The translations under genes were made by a program, and so were the position numbers. A DNA stretch of 64,000 nt from Trichosphaerium sp. ATCC 40318 (Eukaryota > Discosea > Flabellinia > Trichosidae), in contig JALMLS010000440.1 of the NCBI GenBank assembly GCA_038496445.1, forward strand, positions 1-64,000, in the 5' to 3' direction. The notes below the pieces were generated by a model. That model did no database searches. It was not told the DNA's origin and was given only the letters and a program-made list of their open reading frames with translations. Position 1 is the stretch's first letter; each line of letters begins with the position of its first letter. Positions 47,990-61,890 of the stretch are shown piece after piece.

Positions 47990-48710
47990 GGCTGCTTTCA
48001 GCTAAAAGGCAGGCCTGGGTTATACACAAACAAATTTTCAAGTAAAATTAGACGACGCCAACAAACCAGAGTCAACTTCTGGTTTTTAAGTTATGGAAAT
48101 TCCATAAAAAAACTTGTCACTCTTTTTTATGTTTCCAGCGAGCCGCGGCTCCCTCTTCTCTTCGTTCATATTTCACTCCTCGTGGCAAGTAAGCAGTACT
48201 GTATAATCAACAAACTGGTCTATGCTACCTGCAACACAAGAGTTGCAAACCAATATGGTGACTATTAAGTATGTGATTCCTTTGTTCAAGTGTACAACAA
48301 TAATCTCAATACTGTTCCGCAATAATAGTGTTTAATAGTTTGTTAACCAGCTCACTAGATAGAACAACAATTAAACTGATTCGATCTCCACGTGGGTGGA
48401 GGTGAGTTTCAATATAAAGCATACTGTGTGTACCATACTTAAGGTGTGGCCCTAGGGCTGAGGGCGTTCTTGACATTGGTCTAAGAAAGATATAGAACAA
48501 GTTCCGATACTACCACCAAGTGTACAAAAATGTAAGGTCTCAACACAGCGTTTGTCAAACTAACAACCAAATAATAAGGAAAAGGCAAGCCATGTGTCGT
48601 CTACAATATTCGAACTTGTGAGTGGATATTTAAATAGTTTTCATTGAACCAATAAAATAGAAATACACCAATCTAGTCATAAATTCCTAAACTCTACAAA
48701 GAAACTTCTT
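47990..48710. promoter_or_regulatory. Intergenic region with GC-rich palindrome and a possible orphan exon
   Basis: This should hold promoters for the Rab-TPR gene (minus) and the Ras-like gene (plus). A perfect 12-nt palindrome GAGCCGCGGCTC lies at 48140-48151. On the minus strand 48306-48475 reads MSRTPSALGPHLKYGTHSML to NTIIAEQY, preceded by an acceptor-like TTAG. It may be a lone terminal exon, with no recognised domain. Confidence 0.35.
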
Positions 48711-49498
48711 ATGGCAACTGAATGTATTATTTCCCTACTGGGCAAAGGAGCAGTCGGGAAAACAGCTACAACACAACAATTCATAAAAAACGATTTTCAG
48801 GCCGAATATGACCCAACCCTAGAAGATGTGTACGTGTAGAGCTTTTGTGTATAACACATTGTTCAAAAAGTCGTAAACAAGCGTCAAACCATTAATAAAC
48901 ATCCAGATATCGTAAAGAAATCAATGTAGACAATATAAATACTGTAATGGATGTTATAGACACAGCAGGAGTTGAAGATTGCGATGCGTCCCTATACCTT
49001 TTTATGAACATTAAACAGGGTAATGGGTTTATTATAATGTACAGCATTACAGATAGAACCTCGTTTGAGGACCTACCAATCTTTTTTGAGAGGATTAGCA
49101 GGTGCGAAAGAGGCTATGTTGAGTGTCTTTATACACCAATGCAAAGTTTCCATGCTGAAATGAAGAATGATGAACCAAAACGGTTTTTTCTGATTGTCAC
49201 GTGATTTTTTTTTGGTTGTGATGCAACTTTCTAATTGCTACACAGGGTCAAAGATCTGGAGCCAATTCCACCTTCATATCCTATTGTACTTGTTGGAAAT
49301 AAAGTAGACTTGGAAAACAAAAGACAAGTGACAACAAAAGAAGGAAAAGAAGTGGCTAAGAAGTACAATTGTGTATTTTTTGAATCATCTGCTAAAACAC
49401 GTGTCAATGTGGATCAAGCCTTTTTTCAGGTTGTTAGACAAATTCGTAAATATAACAGCTCAAGTGCAAAACAACAACGTGCATGTATTGTAATGTGA
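48711..49498 (+). CDS. Ras-family small GTPase with altered switch II
   Basis: Three exons. Exon 1 has the P-loop GKGAVGKT and effector region YDPTLEDV. Exon 2 continues YRKEINVDN and DTAGVEDCD, where canonical Ras has DTAGQEE. Exon 3 has GNKVDLENKRQV, ESSAKTRVNVDQAF and the C terminus CIVM, a CaaX box favouring farnesylation and membrane attachment. The position equal to Ras Gln61, needed for GTP hydrolysis, is Val and lies mid-exon, so splicing choices cannot explain it. The protein is about 180 residues, normal for Ras/Rap. The second intron contains a CACGTG. Confidence 0.87.
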
Positions 49499-50897
49499 AA
49501 ACCTATAAATGCGATTGCAAGTTCATTATATAGCTACAACATTTATTCCAAAAGAGATAGCAACGGTCACTGTAGGGTGTCTACTGGAAATCTAATATAC
49601 CAAAACGAACACAGCGCACCTGCGTCAACAACTGTGAGGTCCACTACTAATATGTATCTTCGGGGAAATTGTTTCGCATTTTACTTTGTAATGAAAACGA
49701 TATTGCCATAATGGTCGTTTAAAGTGGCTTTTCAGTCCACCATGCATCTCTTCTTACTCATAGCGTTGTTTGTACTTCCAGTGATTATCAGTGCTTCGCG
49801 TGCGTACATTTAGAATCACTACAGTAACGAACAAGCTGCTTTCTAACAACAGAAACAATAGCTCACGACAGACAGGCATGTTCTGATTTTATCCAAGTAC
49901 GTTTTTACCGTGGCTAGCCACGCGCCGTTTTTTTTTTTTTGATACCTGTATTAGCGATGTTCCAAACGAATAGAATACCGAATCTATCGCCAGAACGTAA
50001 AAAGTTGGAAATAGTCGAATATATTCCGATTCGGTTTTCAGAGAAGAGCGACTGTGAAACTGAAAGTTGTTGGCTTTTTTTTTAATCACCAAGTGCTTTT
50101 TGTTCATCCAAACCACTCTCATACGTTTTAAAATGCATATTTCTATACATAGAGTGGTTGAAAGCCCTATATTGAGTGAGTTTAAGATATCTACATTTTA
50201 GCGGTAAAACTAAGTCACAGTAAGCCTAACCGACACTTTTGTTGTGTGAAATTGTGCCAGTGGTGACGTTTTTTTGACAATTAGAGCCAATCTTGAGCCC
50301 GCCACGTGATCTATTTTTTTGCTGTCTCAAAACCACTTTTTAGTACTTTCCACGCGTAGAAATAGCCATCACTTGAGGTAAAACATATTTTAACACAATT
50401 TTGTAGTTTTATCTATGCACTTGCTCTATTAAAAAAAAGTCTCAGACGTGTTCGGATGTAAAAAAATGGGTTCAGGACAGCAATAAAGATGTAATTTGTG
50501 CCGTTTTATCTCACCACAAAAAAAGCGAGAAGAATATATTCGAATAAACCAAGAAAATTTGGTTCAAATACGAATTTTGCAATCTATCCGTTTGGAACAT
50601 CGCTAACCTGTATTTTTACGATTGAAGCACGTGACGTATAGTATTTTTGATCAAATATGATTTGGATCTGAATAACTTGATGTTCACGTGAATACTGACT
50701 TTTTTGTTATTTGAAAGAACGACTTGACGTTCAGGGTATGTATTACGTTTTGATGGATGATACTGACGCTGTTCCAGTCTCACCGTATAAAAAACGAACG
50801 CTTCGCATCAGAAACAATTAAGACTTGTAGCTCGTAAGTTGAAAGCTGTTTTCTATCGTTTATCTTCTGACCACCCTTCTCAAGGAAGTACTCTAAA
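49499..50897. other. Gene-poor region
   Basis: A short plus-strand frame near 49740 starts with a signal-like MHLFLLIALFVLPVISAS and stops after six more residues at most. Without a matching second exon I do not call it. CACGTG sites at about 50303, 50628 and 50683 form a loose cluster. Homopolymer T tracts are common. Nothing else is supported. Confidence 0.35.
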
Positions 50898-51499
50898 ATG
50901 TGCACGTTTAGTAGTAATACATACCTACAGAAAATTTGTATGCCTGATACATGTGACCAAAGCTACTACGCTGCAATGATAAACAAACTAACAGTACCTT
51001 TTTTTACGGTTTTTTTTGAACGCTCACGTGATTTAGATTTGAAAACAAACAATCTTCTTGTATTATTGAAGTGTCTTCATGCTATTACAATGACGATAGA
51101 ACAAACAAAATGACTACAAGTCTAATGTTATTGATTATTTGTGTTGGTTTTGTTTTGTTTTTTTTGACATTGTCGATTGCTGCATACGCTAAAGTACGCT
51201 GTTTGAAAAAAAGATGTAACTGACTTGATTGTTTGTAGGTAAGTAGCATCGTTAAAAGGAGAAAAAGCACAGTATCTTACGAATTGTAAAAAATGTGATC
51301 CACAATAAACCACTGTTGTTTGAGTAGTCTGTATGACTGAACTTACGCATAGGGCTTGGTTTCGTTTACCACGTTGAACGTAAACAGCCTATCTATTTGT
51401 TGTGCTACAGTATTATAGTGCCAACAGCGTTCAACAATGAAAAAACCATCATACGAGACAAGTTACAAGAAGGAAAGGAACCCACCCCTGAAGTATAAT
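50898..51499 (+). other. Possible small multi-exon gene with one membrane helix
   Basis: A strongly hydrophobic exon (TTSLMLLIICVGFVLFFLTL) lies at about 51111-51195. It is followed by a basic segment (VSSIVKRRKSTVSYEL) and a possible terminal exon (IIVPTAFNNEKTIIRDKLQE, ending EPTPEV). An upstream frame MCTFSSNTYLQKICMPDTC begins at 50898, but I cannot join it to the helix exon in phase. The intron between them carries CACGTG. The gene model is unresolved and the family unknown. Confidence 0.3.
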
Positions 51500-51898
51500 T
51501 CAATGTACAACTTAAGCACCATCAATTGGTTTACATTTTAGTGTGAGTGTGGAGCTATAAGGGATGTAGTATGCTGTGAAACGAAGTAAGTAGTTTTACT
51601 GTCAAAATAAAAAAAACGAAATGAAGAAAAAGTAAGTATTCCTTTCTACCTGTGATGATCTTGATGAATCTAACATACATCAAATAGCTATGTACATTAG
51701 GGAAGCTCGAGGAGATTAGAAATATGTGAAAGAGTCCACGTGATAATTACTTTTATTGAACTTACATTAAAATCTTTCAATGAAAGGCAACACTAGCCAC
51801 GAGACACAACATAAACACAAACCAGTGACACGTGTCTCTGTAAGTGCTAAAAACCTGAGAAAACCATCAACACTAGTTGCTTTTACAGATGACTTTCT

Positions 51899-53002
51899 CA
51901 AACGCACTATGTGCCCTATTACACCTTCCAATTGAGCTACAGCTTGATATTGTAGATTTAGACTTTACACTGTATTTAAAGTGACCACTTTTATGTAGAG
52001 AGTCAGCAACAAACACGAGGTTTGATACTGCCTTGAATAAACATGGGAAATGGCAACAAACAATCCAATCAAACCATCGATTTATCGGTTTTGCTCATCA
52101 ATTCTGGAGACATGGTCAACGCCACGGCGAGTTCAAGGAGTGGTATAATAATGGTCTTCTACGAACCCATAGTTACTATGTGAATGATATGCTACAAGGA
52201 ATAAGCAAGGAGTTTTACAACGGACGGTTGATGTCTTGTCAATACTATGCCAATGGCAAACGAGAAGGGGAGTGCAAGGAGTGGTATGCCAAAGGTGTTT
52301 TACAAAAGCACTGCTATTATACCAATGACAAATTGGAAGGTCGTTACAAGAAATACCACCAGAGTGGTCAAATACAAAAGGACTATTATTATGTTAATGA
52401 CAAGGAAGAAGGAGAACATAAGGAATGGTACAACACGGGACAGTTGAAGAAAAGGACATATTATATCAATGGTAAAGAAGAAGGAGATTGTAAGGAATGG
52501 CATATCAACGGACAGTTAAAGAGTCACACTTATTTCATCAAAGGAAAAGCAGAAGGAGAGTGTAATGAGTGGTACAATAATGGACAATTAAAACGCCATA
52601 CCCAAAGAGCCAAAGGCCTTGTCAACGGAGTCTGTAAAACTTGGAAAAGAGATGGCAAGTTAAGTCGAGAGTTAGTGCATACTGATGAAAGTGTAACTGT
52701 TGATCTAACACATTATTTCTGGTGGCGTAACGGTCAGTTTGCAGGGCAAAGTAACAGAGCGTAACAGACAGATTGAGATCAAGAACTGGTATCCAAATGG
52801 TCAGATACAGTCAGCATCATTTTATCTTGATACGCTTGATAGAAGTACACATTTTGGCATTGAAAAAAAGTGGAACCAAGATGGTCAATTGGTTTTTGTT
52901 AAAGATCATGGTACTCAATACAAATTTCCTTATGCCACTTTTGTATGGCTATGTTTGGGTGTATTATGTTGCGGTTATTACCTGTATTATGTCGTATCTT
53001 AA
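51899..53002 (+). pseudogene. Intronless F-box/MORN-repeat gene with frame breaks
   Basis: An ATG at 51899 starts an F-box-like segment (LLHLPIELQLDIVDLDFTLY). The frame then slips by one near 51985 into LCRESATNTRFDTALNK and a long run of about seven 23-residue MORN/YwqK-type repeats (NGQLKKRTYYINGKEEGDCK, EWYNNGQLKRHT). A second one-base slip near 52738 leads to ERNRQIEIKNWYPNGQIQ and a terminal membrane helix (FVWLCLGVLCCGYYLYYVV). The middle frame lacks a good ATG. Either the gene is a recent pseudogene or the two positions contain sequencing errors. There are no introns, unlike most neighbours. Confidence 0.68.
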
Positions 53003-53562
53003 GAAAGCTATCCTCACAAAAAGTTGGAAATGTTTTCTTTGCCTTAATTTCACAATATACTCCAGACAATGCATTGATGCTATCATGTATACCTTTGTAA
53101 GTGATACATTAATCTCATGTACACCAAACAAAGCTTTAATGCCATCATTTGTTGTTAATTTACAATGACAAGTTATACTTCATACCATCATCTATGTTAA
53201 ACATTTAACAACGGGATCATGTGTTTCTCACGATAATACTCAAAATATCTCAACAGATAACGACAATACGTCAGTCATATCCACGAAAACAACTCTGTCA
53301 TATTTGTTGGCAGCCAAAAATAAATGTTGTACAATTGTTGACATAAAATGAACGTTAAAAACCAAGCATGCACGCTCGATGTTAAACAAATACGCCTAAC
53401 ACTAAACTATTCCGACAAAAGACATGTGTTCAACAGAAAAAAGGAGATCTCAAACTTGATGGTGGCCATTAAAGGAATAGAGCACAACAAAGACATGAGC
53501 TTCAAAGCTCAAGAACTTCTAAAGTTGTACTTGTAACAAAGTACAGATTACATCTTTAAAGT
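53003..53562. other. Spacer with an LRR relic and a short orphan frame
   Basis: The minus strand at about 53085-53160 reads TNDGIKALFGVHEINVSL, a single decayed repeat of the F-box/LRR family. A plus-strand frame 53348-53536 (MNVKNQACTLDVKQIRLTLN, ending AQELLKLYL) has no recognisable features. Confidence 0.45.
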
Positions 53563-54579
53563 TTAGTCTAAGTCTATTATAGTGTAAGCACCAGATAATG
53601 CTTTAATACCATCAGCTGTAATTCCAAAACAATTAATAAGGTAGATGGTATGTACACTTGATAGGGCTTCTAAACCTCTGTCTGTTACTCCAGTTTCTGA
53701 TAAATCAATCTTATGTACACCTGAGAGAGCCTTGATTCCCTCATCTGTTACACCTTCACAGGCTTGCAGATGGATAGTATGAACGCCTGCCAATGCCTTC
53801 AAACCTTCGTCCGTAACTGCTGTTTCTGACAAATCAATCTTATGTACACCTGAGAGTGCCTTGATTCCCTCATCTGTTATACATTTACAGCCATACAGAC
53901 GGATATTGTATACACCTGCCAATGCCTTCAAACCTTTGTCTGTTACTTTAGTTCCGGAAATATCAATCTTATGTACACCTGAGAGTGCTTTGATACCCTC
54001 ATCTGTTATCAATTCATTTCTGTTCAACTTGATAGTATGTACACCTACCAACGCCTTCAAAGCTTCGTCTGTTACTATTGTGTATGATAAACCAATGTTA
54101 TGTACACCAGCCAGTGCCTTAACACCCTCGTCTGTTATATCACAACTATACAATTGTATTGTGTGGACTCCAGCTAATGCTTTAATACCTTCATCTGTTA
54201 CTGCTGCATGTGATAAATTAATAGTATGTACGCCTGCCAAAGCCATGATACCTTTACTTGTTATATGCTTACAATAGAACAAATTGATGTTGTGTACGCC
54301 TGCGAGTAAACTCAAGTGAAAGTCTTGTGCTCCATTAAAGGTTTCTAGAGATATCTTCGTGTTCTTCAGTAAAGGACTACCAGAAAGCCTTACCGCCTCA
54401 TTTGTGCTTCTGATATTGATTTTATTGTATCCAACATGGTTATGGATGATATCCCGCAATAAGTGGCATGTTTGAGCACAACGAAGTGTAAATATGCCGC
54501 GTTTGAGAATATGAACTACAAGCTCAACTGGGAGAGCGAGTAGGTCAAAAGTGTATTGATTAACGTTTTCTCGTTCCAT
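53563..54579 (-). CDS. F-box/leucine-rich-repeat protein, intronless and intact
   Basis: The 338-residue single-exon frame starts MERENVNQYTFDLLALPVEL. The F-box is at about residues 12-50 (LPVELVVHILKRGIFTLRC), followed by a linker (SGSPLLKNTKISLETF). About ten LRRs of 23-24 residues then have the consensus ITDEGIKALAGVHTI-L. It probably acts as an SCF substrate receptor. The repeats are unusually uniform, suggesting recent internal duplication. Relatives are the broken copy at 4214-4906 and fragments at 40612 and 53085. Similar VHT-L-L repeat proteins with F-boxes are known from giant DNA viruses and protists. The origin here is inference. Confidence 0.85.
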   Translation of the reverse strand: MERENVNQYTFDLLALPVELVVHILKRGIFTLRCAQTCHLLRDIIHNHVGYNKINIRSTNEAVRLSGSPLLKNTKISLETFNGAQDFHLSLLAGVHNINLFYCKHITSKGIMALAGVHTINLSHAAVTDEGIKALAGVHTIQLYSCDITDEGVKALAGVHNIGLSYTIVTDEALKALVGVHTIKLNRNELITDEGIKALSGVHKIDISGTKVTDKGLKALAGVYNIRLYGCKCITDEGIKALSGVHKIDLSETAVTDEGLKALAGVHTIHLQACEGVTDEGIKALSGVHKIDLSETGVTDRGLEALSSVHTIYLINCFGITADGIKALSGAYTIIDLD

Positions 54580-54893
54580 TTAATATCAATATTGCTATGA
54601 CCCTGTGTTTAACAGTGTGGTTCTTTGTTGGTAACGAAACGATGTGCTACATACTAAGAAACACCAAGAAATTCAACACAGAGTCAAAGCGCTAAAAATC
54701 TTGCACGACAAAAAATACAAACGTGATATTGTCATAGTTTGATTTGAGAACGACTTGCATCGTCTATTAATGAACAAGTGCTTTTGTGGGCGTAGAGTAG
54801 TAGCAATAACTTTAAGGGAGTGCGTAAATGATTGGTAATGTAATAATTGGAGAGAACGATAGCGTGTTTTTTGTTGTAAATATTCTGCCATGT
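54580..54893. other. Spacer between F-box/LRR gene and photolyase
   Basis: This holds the 5' flank of the F-box/LRR gene and the 3' flank of the photolyase gene. No exon, repeat or strong motif is visible. Confidence 0.35.
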
Positions 54894-57501
54894 TTATTTT
54901 TTTACTTTACGTCTCTTTCTAGGTGGTTCATCTGTACTTTTTTTTCTTTTACTACTACTACTCTTTGCAGAAGCAAAGGCTGCTTTCATCTTTTCTTTAT
55001 TTTCTTTAGAAGCAACTGAGTGATCAACAATTGGCTCTGGATAATCCTACAAGAAGAAGAAAAAAGTAAGAAATCAAACAAACGTCCAAAGAAAACAGCA
55101 TCACAATCACCTATGTGTAAAATAACGATTTCCCAGGGTGACACAAGACGGGTACACCCATTACACATAAAATAATGGATCCAGACGGAGAAGAAAAAAC
55201 GAAGGAAAACAGTTAACGTACTTTTCCTATGATACACTTTGCTCGTTGTTGAACACCTAGAGGTGCCTTCCATGGTTCATATATATACTTATCTGGTATA
55301 TCCTTTAATACAGGTAGGTAATGACGAATAAATTCACCAGACTTGTCGTATTTTTTGGGAAATGTAACAGGACTATAAACACGCCAATACCTTTTGTGAA
55401 AATTATTTTTAAGTACTTCAAAAAAAAAGAACAACGTACGTATTATAAAAAGCGCTACAACTAAGCCACATCCAATTAGCATTATTTAAACTCCAATCAG
55501 AGTCTATTAGTAGTTTATCAAATACATCACGACCTGAGAAACAACATTAGGATGGTGGCAAGGTTGCAACAAGAAAGCTATAACTTGTGTTCTACCACGT
55601 ACCTTTTTCCCAACTACACCATAAATCACCACGGGTTAAAAAACACGCCACAGAATGCCTTGCTAAGTGATGCATCCATCCTTCTTCTTTTAACTGTGTC
55701 ATTATTGCATCAATCCAAGGATACCTAAAACTCCTGTCAAACAAAAGAACAAACAATAAATTAAACAACAGTACCCTGTTTTAGCGTTCTCCCATGCATC
55801 CAAAAACTCTTGATCATCTCCCCACGGGATCTGACGACATATAGAGTTCCCTTCCATTGTATCAAAACTGTTTATTGTATGCCTAGGTAGTTATTAGATA
55901 CAAGCCAGTAGGGAGATATCAACAACTCAGGAAAAGTTTAAACACGAACCCACAAAGATAAAAAAATTCACGCCAATATAGTTGTCCAACAAGTGACACT
56001 GGTGGCATTGTTTCCTTCTTTTTAGATGATTTGAATATGTCCTGTAGCCCATAGAATAATTTACGTGGTGATAAACACCCAAACTTTAAATATGGACTAA
56101 GTCCTGTTGTTTCAGCAGCCTTCTTTGATGGTACTTTTGATAATACTGAAAAAAAAATTAGTTTCACAAAAATAGTGCTCAATTACAAGGTAGGTAATGC
56201 TATTTTCATGATGAAGTAATGATTTATATTGTATTGTTTAAACCTTTTATTGAAAAACCATTGCCCAGTGAAGCCAAAAGGCGACGACTCAACAACGTTT
56301 TCTTTGAAAAAAAAAATGAAATAAAATTAAAACGTACTTATAGTTGGATCTGTGTTGGGCTTACTGAATCCTATAGCGCGTTCCTTAAAACTTAAATACT
56401 CCTACAACGATATTAATATGTAATTACACTCTAAAGCAGGTCCATTCGTACTTTACATCTCTTTAGGGCTTCTGATTCGCCGCCAACAAATGCTGATTGT
56501 TTAAATGATTTTTCGGTGGGATAATCACTGTGCAACTGTTCGAGAAGCGGCACGTCATAATTATCCTTCCAAACAGATGATTTTATTCTCTCTTGGTCAT
56601 CATCATTAAATACAGGAGAAGGAATCTTATCAGGAATATCTAATAATTCATCTGGAAGTCCAACTTTCCTCAACAAAACCTCGAAACCTTAAAAGCTAAT
56701 TTTAGCATCACCAAAAAAACCAAAACAACTCCTTTACGTTTTTGATCACGTGGCAGAAACTGAAAAAAATAAGAAAGTAAAACTTAAAGATACCGTTTAC
56801 ATGAGACGTGACTTACTTTTCATTGTTTTAGGAGTAGCTCCAGCCGTTTTTTTCAAAAGATCCAGATCGTACAATGTATGCCTAAAATTAAACTTTGTTT
56901 TTCAAATAAAAAGCTTCTACAAGCTTAAATAACAATTACCCTGATACTGAATCAACTTTTATATCATTTTCTTGCATCGCAGCAGATATTGACGCATCTA
57001 CAAAAGAGTTTTAGTCTCGGAGGTTTGAAATACCGATTTTTCCGCTATTAAATGCATAGAAGCTTTTATAGTATGTTTACCTCGTTTCTTAGCGTATGGT
57101 TCTGTGTCTTTTTCAAAAACAAACCGCGTAATTTTCCATTGGCGGCAATACGAGGGTAACACGTCTAATGGGTTTCCTTTGAGTACTATAAGCCTATACA
57201 AATGCTTTTTAGATACGCTATAATTGTTTTGGCTACCTTGACCGTTTTTCTTTCAACGCGAGGTCTAAATCGCGTAGACTCTCTAACAGGAATCTCATAC
57301 GCACAGAACCGACGTTTTTAGGGTTTGTAAAATGAGGATCGATAACAAATACAGGATATACCGATTTACTACCTTCTACGGCTCTAACCTAGTTAAAACA
57401 GACCATAAATACTTACAACAGTAATTACAAGGTTCATGTACCAATGCAGGAGAATCGTGAAGCCTCAACGACTTTCTAAACCACAGTAGCGTATTTGCCA
57501 T
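54894..57501 (-). CDS. Photolyase/cryptochrome family flavoprotein, animal CRY/(6-4) type
   Basis: The start at 57501 reads [20 protein letters not shown], the usual N terminus of the Rossmann-like antenna domain. Later exons give [143 protein letters not shown] and [18 protein letters not shown]. These are FAD-binding motifs shared by (6-4) photolyases and animal cryptochromes. The HLARH histidines used in (6-4) repair are present. The tail is short and basic ([19 protein letters not shown]), a likely nuclear localisation signal. Repair enzyme versus photoreceptor cannot be decided from sequence alone. Confidence 0.88.
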
Positions 57502-58068
57502 GGTATATTTAGTAGTTTAGTTGTAATGGTTTCGAGTTTTGGTTTTTTTCACTAAACAAAAGATGAGTCCTACTTCGTCAACCTAGTTCCCTCGGATGAT
57601 TGTTAATAATTAAAGTGATTGCATCAACATACCGCCACTTTCCGTTCATTCTTGCGCAAACGAGTATTCATCATAATCGTATATCACGTTTTACACAAAC
57701 AGTTGCAAGTTGAAAGTATGACTTAGCAAAGATGTGTTTTATGCACTGAGAGAAGTGAGGTGTGCAATATATATTATATTGTTACGGAATAAACGCACTT
57801 CCATCTATCAGAAAAAAACAGGATCATTCAAACAAACAAACATCAACAAAAGTGTTACAAACTATTATTTTTTTTATTTTTTTTGTTTAAAAATACGTGA
57901 CATTATTGTACAAGTGTATTTGATATAGCAATACAAATACCAGTGATGTATTATGCTACTATAGTACTATTAAAAGCACATTTATAGCACTTCATCCATT
58001 TTCCCAAGCTCCCAAAAGAAGAAGAGTTTGAGGAGGCAAAAAATAAAATCTGCTTACTTTAATTCTTT
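57502..58068. promoter_or_regulatory. Upstream region of the photolyase gene
   Basis: The flanking genes are both on the minus strand, so this should contain the photolyase promoter and the 3' flank of the RA-domain gene. No CACGTG, clear TATA box or exon was seen. Confidence 0.35.
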
Positions 58069-59216
58069 TCAGCAAACCTTTTGCTCAACTGCTTCTGCTT
58101 CAGGAATCATATCAACTGCATCTGGTGAGCAATCAAGACTTGGATTATAAAAAGGAGTAGCTAAGTCTAAAGTAGAGACTTTTTGCTTTAAACGTAAGTC
58201 GCTTATAGTATATTTAGAACTAGCGCTCCTTATAGGTCTCTGAACAATAGGAGGTGGCTCAATAATGCCTACAAGAGCGAAACTATCCAAAACGCCAGCT
58301 GTATTAGCACGTTGCATCTCATCACTAGAGTCAGAAGACTCATTTGATGAACTTTGTGTAGGTTTAACTATCTCCTCTCCCTCTCCTTCTGCATCTCCTT
58401 CATCGCTCAATGGACCAGCACCACCTCTAAAAGACAAGTAAGACAACTTTCATAGTAGTACACAGCAATAAAAAGCAAAAGAAGAAGTTTTGTTAAAAAA
58501 ACGGAGTTTAAACAAATTAAACACGTACGTGGTTGGTGCTGACTGAGATAATGGTTGGTTGGCAATTAGAGGCCTAGTCTTTAGATGTTTCTATTGGAAA
58601 GGGTTAGAATAAACGATATTACGATGAAAGCTGGCTGAGGCGCGTTTTTTTGTGTCAACTACTCGCAAAAAACTTAAATTGCAGAAAGCGTACCTTTGCC
58701 CGTTCTAAGAGTGCTGCTTCCTTTCCAGTAAGAAAATAAAGCTTTGCTTTCTTTTTACGACTATTTATTGCTTCATACGCAGCATCAGCACTATTTAAAG
58801 GCGAACCTATACAAAACAAAAGATATTAGTTCCAAACTTAGGCAAAAGCAAAAAAAAAGTTGTACTACGCGCGTAGATAGATTTGGTTGAAAACCAAAAA
58901 AAAAAACTTAGTTCGACTCAAATGCTCTCAGTGCTGTTTAAAAACGTTAAAACTGCGAGGTGCAAACAACGTTACCGCACATAGCTATTTTTTGTTGTTT
59001 TGAGGTTAAACTACGGTGGTTATAAGTTAAGAGGTACGTACCAGCTTTAACGCGACATTTACGCTTAGCAAAGTAGAAAGACCATACAGCCCGTTCACCT
59101 TCCGGTATTTTGAGGCTATTGCACATAAATGCGTGCAATTCCTCGAGCGTCTGGTTTGGGCGTATTGATAGAGCATTGCAAGTTCCGTCTATCCGATATA
59201 TTTTGGCTGAAATCAT
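58069..59216 (-). CDS. Protein with N-terminal ubiquitin-like/RA-type domain and acidic serine-rich middle
   Basis: Exon 1 reads MISAKIYRIDGTCNALSIRP, then TLEELHAFMCNSLKIPEGER and VWSFYFAKRKCRVKAG, which looks like a Ras-association or FERM-type ubiquitin fold. Later exons add a basic helical segment (YEAINSRKKKAKLYFLTGKE), an acidic serine-rich stretch (DEGDAEGEGEEIVKPTQSSS, then NESSDSSDE) and a C terminus ending AEAVEQKVC. It may be a small adaptor binding a Ras-like GTPase, which would fit the nearby Ras gene. The exact family is not recognised. Confidence 0.65.
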
Positions 59217-59487
59217 TTTGTGTAGTTGGATTGAATAACTATTAAAAATGGTTAAGAGAGGTTCTACGGTGTATATTGTTGAATAGTAATAGAAAGTTCA
59301 TTTAAATAATTGGAAAAGTAGTCATTGAAACGTACGCTGCAAAGAAATAGACTGAATTATTGGTTAACGTGGTGTTATGAACGTTAGACCGTTTTTAAAA
59401 CTTAACCTAGGAGATAATCGTGGCGGAGGAATTTTGAAACCAAAAAGTCACGATAAAGTCATTCTTTGTTAGTTTGCTCTGTAAACA
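59217..59487. promoter_or_regulatory. Bidirectional promoter region, RA-domain gene and thiolase
   Basis: Only 271 bp separate the two divergent start codons, so both promoters must overlap here. No TATA-like element is obvious, as is common for housekeeping genes. Confidence 0.5.

Positions 59488-61890
<2,403 letters not shown>

Noticed and set aside
49740-49815. Signal-peptide-like frame MHLFLLIALFVLPVIS
   Set aside because: It stops within a few codons and I found no second exon in phase, so it is not called as a gene.
53861-54277. Plus-strand 138-residue frame with repeated CTPANA motifs
   Set aside because: It is the complementary strand of the LRR repeats in 53563-54579; the periodicity comes from those repeats.
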